From contig UQKO01000079.1 of the NCBI GenBank assembly GCA_900541575.1, positions 1 through 6,289 of the forward strand: DNA of 6,289 bases, written 5' to 3'. Of the stretch, positions 4,736 to 6,289 are shown piece after piece. A program made the position numbers and the translations under genes. This DNA comes from an uncultured Prevotella sp. Lineage in GTDB: Bacteria > Bacteroidota > Bacteroidia > Bacteroidales > Bacteroidaceae. The notes beneath the pieces were generated by a model. It was given only the letters and a program-made list of their open reading frames with translations, did not search any database and was not told where the DNA came from. How positions within the stretch are numbered: the first letter of the stretch is position 1; each line of letters starts with the position of its first letter.

Positions 4736-5626
4736 ATGCAAGAGGTAGAATGCTTTATAGAATACTTGGCTGCCGAACGTGGTTATTCGCAGCAGACCTT
4801 GCGAAACTATCGCGATACGCTTGTGAAATTTAGCGACTACATCTCTCTGCTCGATCAAGAACTTCAGTGGACGACCATTGATGCCGATATTGTGCGCAAC
4901 TGGATGGCTCACGAAATGCAGCAGGGGCTCGTGGCTCGCACTATTAATCGCGAACTGAGTGCGTTGCGCAGTTTCTATAAATACTTGCTCCGAATGAATT
5001 TGGTCAAGAAAGATCCGCTGCGCATGGTGCATGGGCCTAAAACGCATAAGCCTTTGCCCTACTTCTTGAAAGAGGGAGAGGTAAAAAAGTTGTTCGAAGA
5101 TGTGACGTTTCCTGAAACTTTTATCGGACTGCGTGATCGCACTATTTTGCTCACATTTTATCATACAGGCATTCGACTTTCCGAGTTGATAGGTCTCAAT
5201 GTAGCTGATGTAGACTTAGCGGGAGGCGAGCTTAAGGTTACAGGAAAGCGTAATAAGCAACGCATCGTACCCTTTGGCGAAGAACTTCGTCAAGCTTTGG
5301 CTGAATATATCGAGCAGCGACGTGAGCAGTTTATGGAAGAAGTCGATTCGGGGTTCTTGTTTTTTGGCCGAAAGAAAAAACGCTTAGCGCCTAGCATTAC
5401 AAGAGCTGTTGTCGTGCAGTATCTCTCGCAAGTGACGACAATGAAAAAGAGAAGTCCGCACGTGTTGCGGCATACCTTCGCCACGGAAATGCTCAATCAT
5501 GGGGCCGACCTTGAAGCCATCAAGGAAATTCTCGGTCATGAGAGTGTAGCCACCACCGAAGTGTACACCCATACAACATTTGCTGACCTTAAAAAAGAAT
5601 ATCAACACGCCCATCCTCGGGCATAA
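4736..5626 (+). CDS. xerC: Tyrosine recombinase, XerC/XerD type
   Basis: This 296-residue site-specific recombinase is of normal Xer length. Xer enzymes resolve chromosome dimers at dif during division. The N-terminal SAM-like DNA-binding domain covers about 1-90, and the catalytic domain about 105-290. The full catalytic set is present: Arg147 (HTGIRLSEL), Lys171 (TGKRNKQRIVPF), His242 and Arg245 (HVLRHTFAT), His268 (LGHES) and the nucleophile Tyr277 (EVYTH). I chose ATG 4736, which starts MQEVECFIEYLAAERGYS as in the family; an in-frame TTG at 4700 would add 12 residues of no known value. TTTG at 4680-4683 and CCTTTG at 4712-4717 are a poor promoter pair (28 nt between them, and no TA in the -7), so how the gene is transcribed is unclear. 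Whether it is functionally XerC or XerD cannot be told from sequence alone. The hpf gene follows after 17 nt. Confidence 0.93.
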   Translation: MQEVECFIEYLAAERGYSQQTLRNYRDTLVKFSDYISLLDQELQWTTIDADIVRNWMAHEMQQGLVARTINRELSALRSFYKYLLRMNLVKKDPLRMVHGPKTHKPLPYFLKEGEVKKLFEDVTFPETFIGLRDRTILLTFYHTGIRLSELIGLNVADVDLAGGELKVTGKRNKQRIVPFGEELRQALAEYIEQRREQFMEEVDSGFLFFGRKKKRLAPSITRAVVVQYLSQVTTMKKRSPHVLRHTFATEMLNHGADLEAIKEILGHESVATTEVYTHTTFADLKKEYQHAHPRA

Positions 5627-5630
5627 AACA

Positions 5631-5639
5631 AAAGGAGGT
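5631..5639 (+). promoter_or_regulatory. Strong Shine-Dalgarno sequence before hpf
   Basis: AAAGGAGGT lies four bases before the ATG at 5644 and is a near-perfect match to the anti-Shine-Dalgarno of 16S rRNA. None of the other start codons in the window has such a site: rpsU, the MscS gene, the L,D-transpeptidase gene and the two GTG-started genes have A-rich or unremarkable upstream sequence. It supports ATG 5644 as the hpf start. Confidence 0.85.
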
Positions 5640-5643
5640 AACT

Positions 5644-5940
5644 ATGGAACTCAAGATTCAAGCCATTCATTTCGACGCTACAGAAAAACTCAATGCATTC
5701 ATTACCAAGAAGGCTTCTAAGCTCGAAAAAACTTGCGACAATATAATCAAGGCAGAATTTATACTCAAGGTGGTAAAGCCTGAGACAGCAAAGAATAAAG
5801 AGACAGCTATTAACGTTTCGCTTCCCGGTGCCGATCTTCATGCAGAAAAGGTGTGCGACACTTTTGAGGAGGGTGTAGATCTCTGTGTAGATAATATCTT
5901 GCGTCAGATCGAGAAGTATAAGGAACGTCAATCAAAGTAA
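5644..5940 (+). CDS. hpf: Short ribosome hibernation-promoting factor (HPF/RaiA family)
   Basis: This 98-residue protein is of the short HPF/YfiA type. It binds in the 30S decoding channel of idle ribosomes and blocks mRNA and tRNA, and in gamma-proteobacteria it promotes 100S dimers together with RMF. The N-terminus MELKIQAIHFDATEKLNAFI and the C-terminal helix, with DLHAEKVCDTFEEGVDLCVDNILRQIEKYKER, fit the beta-alpha-beta-beta-beta-alpha fold. There is no long linker or C-terminal dimerisation domain, so it is not a long HPF. It begins 17 nt after the recombinase stop and is probably on the same message. The stop TAA is followed at once by an in-frame TAG, then by a strong terminator. Unlike its neighbours it has a near-perfect Shine-Dalgarno. 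Three cysteines (31, 71, 81) are seen, with no known role. Confidence 0.93.
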   Translation: MELKIQAIHFDATEKLNAFITKKASKLEKTCDNIIKAEFILKVVKPETAKNKETAINVSLPGADLHAEKVCDTFEEGVDLCVDNILRQIEKYKERQSK

Positions 5941-5956
5941 TAGAAAAAGAGAAATC

Positions 5957-5981
5957 GCCCCGGGCTTAGCTCGGGGCTTTT
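5957..5981 (+). terminator. Intrinsic terminator after hpf
   Basis: GCCCCGGGC (5957-5965) pairs with GCTCGGGGC (5969-5977) around a TTA loop, giving 9 bp with one G-U and mostly G-C pairs. Four T residues follow (5978-5981). It ends the recombinase-hpf transcript. Confidence 0.92.
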
Positions 5982-5984
5982 GTC

Positions 5985-6180
5985 TATAAGGGGAAATGTT
6001 TTTTTGAAAAAGGGGGTTAGCGGATATTTCGGGTTGGTGTGATGGGAAAAAGCGCTTGCTCATATCATGCATATTGAGTAGCTATTCTGTTACATCACAT
6101 ACTCTGTTATGTTTTCGCTCCCTCAAAAGAACCTTTTTAGCCCTAAAAATGCATTTCTTGCAAAAAAAATGAACAAAAAG
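5985..6180. other. Intergenic spacer with a long inverted repeat, no gene seen
   Basis: No convincing open reading frame or RNA gene is visible between the hpf terminator and the tRNA promoter. TGTGATG (6038-6044) and CATCACA (6093-6099) are an inverted repeat. Between them, CTCATAT (6059-6065) can pair with ATATTGAG (6071-6078) with one bulged base. No TAnnTTTG element precedes it and no T tract follows closely, so a small RNA is not well supported. AT-rich sequence from 6110 to 6180 leads into the tRNA promoter and might act as an upstream element. Confidence 0.4.
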
Positions 6181-6211
6181 TTTGCAGGATAAGAAAGAAT
6201 TCGTACCTTTG
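6181..6211 (+). promoter_or_regulatory. Bacteroidota-type promoter of the tRNA-Asp gene
   Basis: TTTG at 6181-6184 and TACCTTTG at 6204-6211 are separated by 19 bases, an exact match to the phylum consensus. A start near 6217-6219 would give a leader of about 18 nt to be removed by RNase P. Confidence 0.85.
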
Positions 6212-6235
6212 CACTCGCAAACAAGCAATAACACT

Positions 6236-6289
6236 GGTGTGTTAGTTCAGCTGGTTAGAATACATGCCTGTCACGCATGGGGTCACGGG
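6236..6289 (+). tRNA. tRNA-Asp(GUC), 3' part beyond the window
   Basis: The visible part folds as a tRNA. The acceptor 5' strand is GGTGTGT (6236-6242). The D arm is GTTC/GAAT with loop AGCTGGTTA (6245-6261). The anticodon stem is CATGC/GCATG (6263-6267 and 6275-6279) with loop CTGTCAC, which gives anticodon GTC (6270-6272), reading GAC and GAU (Asp). The variable region is GGGTC, followed by the first T-stem strand ACGGG (6285-6289). The window ends before the T loop and acceptor 3' strand. More tRNAs may follow. Confidence 0.93.

Noticed and set aside
4580..5164. 194-codon reading frame on the minus strand across the recombinase gene
   Set aside because: It is opposite a confidently identified gene and crosses the rpsU terminator; the translated sequence has no family features.
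1..6289. CRISPR array, insertion sequence, prophage or integrated element next to the tyrosine recombinase
   Set aside because: No spaced direct repeats, transposase, phage genes or attachment-site duplication are visible; the recombinase is a housekeeping Xer in its usual rpsU-hpf context.

Overview
This window looks like ordinary chromosomal DNA from a member of the Bacteroidota, most likely Bacteroidales and perhaps Prevotella-like. I infer this from three things. Several promoters have the phylum's own sigma-factor signature (TTTG, 19-20 bases, TAnnTTTG). Most genes lack a Shine-Dalgarno sequence. The gene order rpsU - xerC - hpf - tRNA is one I recall from Bacteroidales genomes. Every gene that can be supported lies on the + strand. 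Nothing suggests a prophage, insertion sequence, CRISPR array or recent transfer.

The left part (1-4072) is an envelope and turgor block. After the terminator of an unseen upstream gene (19-57) comes a lipoprotein L,D-transpeptidase (270-1106). A good promoter at 1194-1225 is then followed by an unusually structured leader of about 170 nt. Behind that leader sit a secreted NlpC/P60 peptidoglycan hydrolase (1400-1993), a secreted CapA-family metallophosphatase-like protein (2045-3079) and an MscS-type mechanosensitive channel (3158-4048). The gaps are short and no internal promoter or strong terminator is visible, so these three may be one operon. Together the four products would cross-link, trim or modify the wall and release pressure under osmotic downshift.

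The right part (4167-6289) is a translation block. A textbook promoter (4167-4198) drives ribosomal protein bS21 (rpsU) through a leader with several hairpins. The rpsU stop codon lies in a hairpin loop, and a clear intrinsic terminator follows. Next come a Xer tyrosine recombinase (4736-5626) and, 17 nt later, a short hibernation-promoting factor (5644-5940), ended by a very GC-rich terminator. A consensus promoter at 6181-6211 then drives a tRNA-Asp(GUC) that is cut off by the window end.

No new protein system is apparent. The observations most worth following are at RNA level: the two-domain leader before the NlpC/P60 gene, the multi-hairpin rpsU leader and stop-codon hairpin, and the strong Shine-Dalgarno sequence that only hpf carries. 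In this phylum bS21 is implicated in masking the anti-Shine-Dalgarno, so that last point raises the possibility that HPF synthesis responds to bS21-deficient ribosomes.
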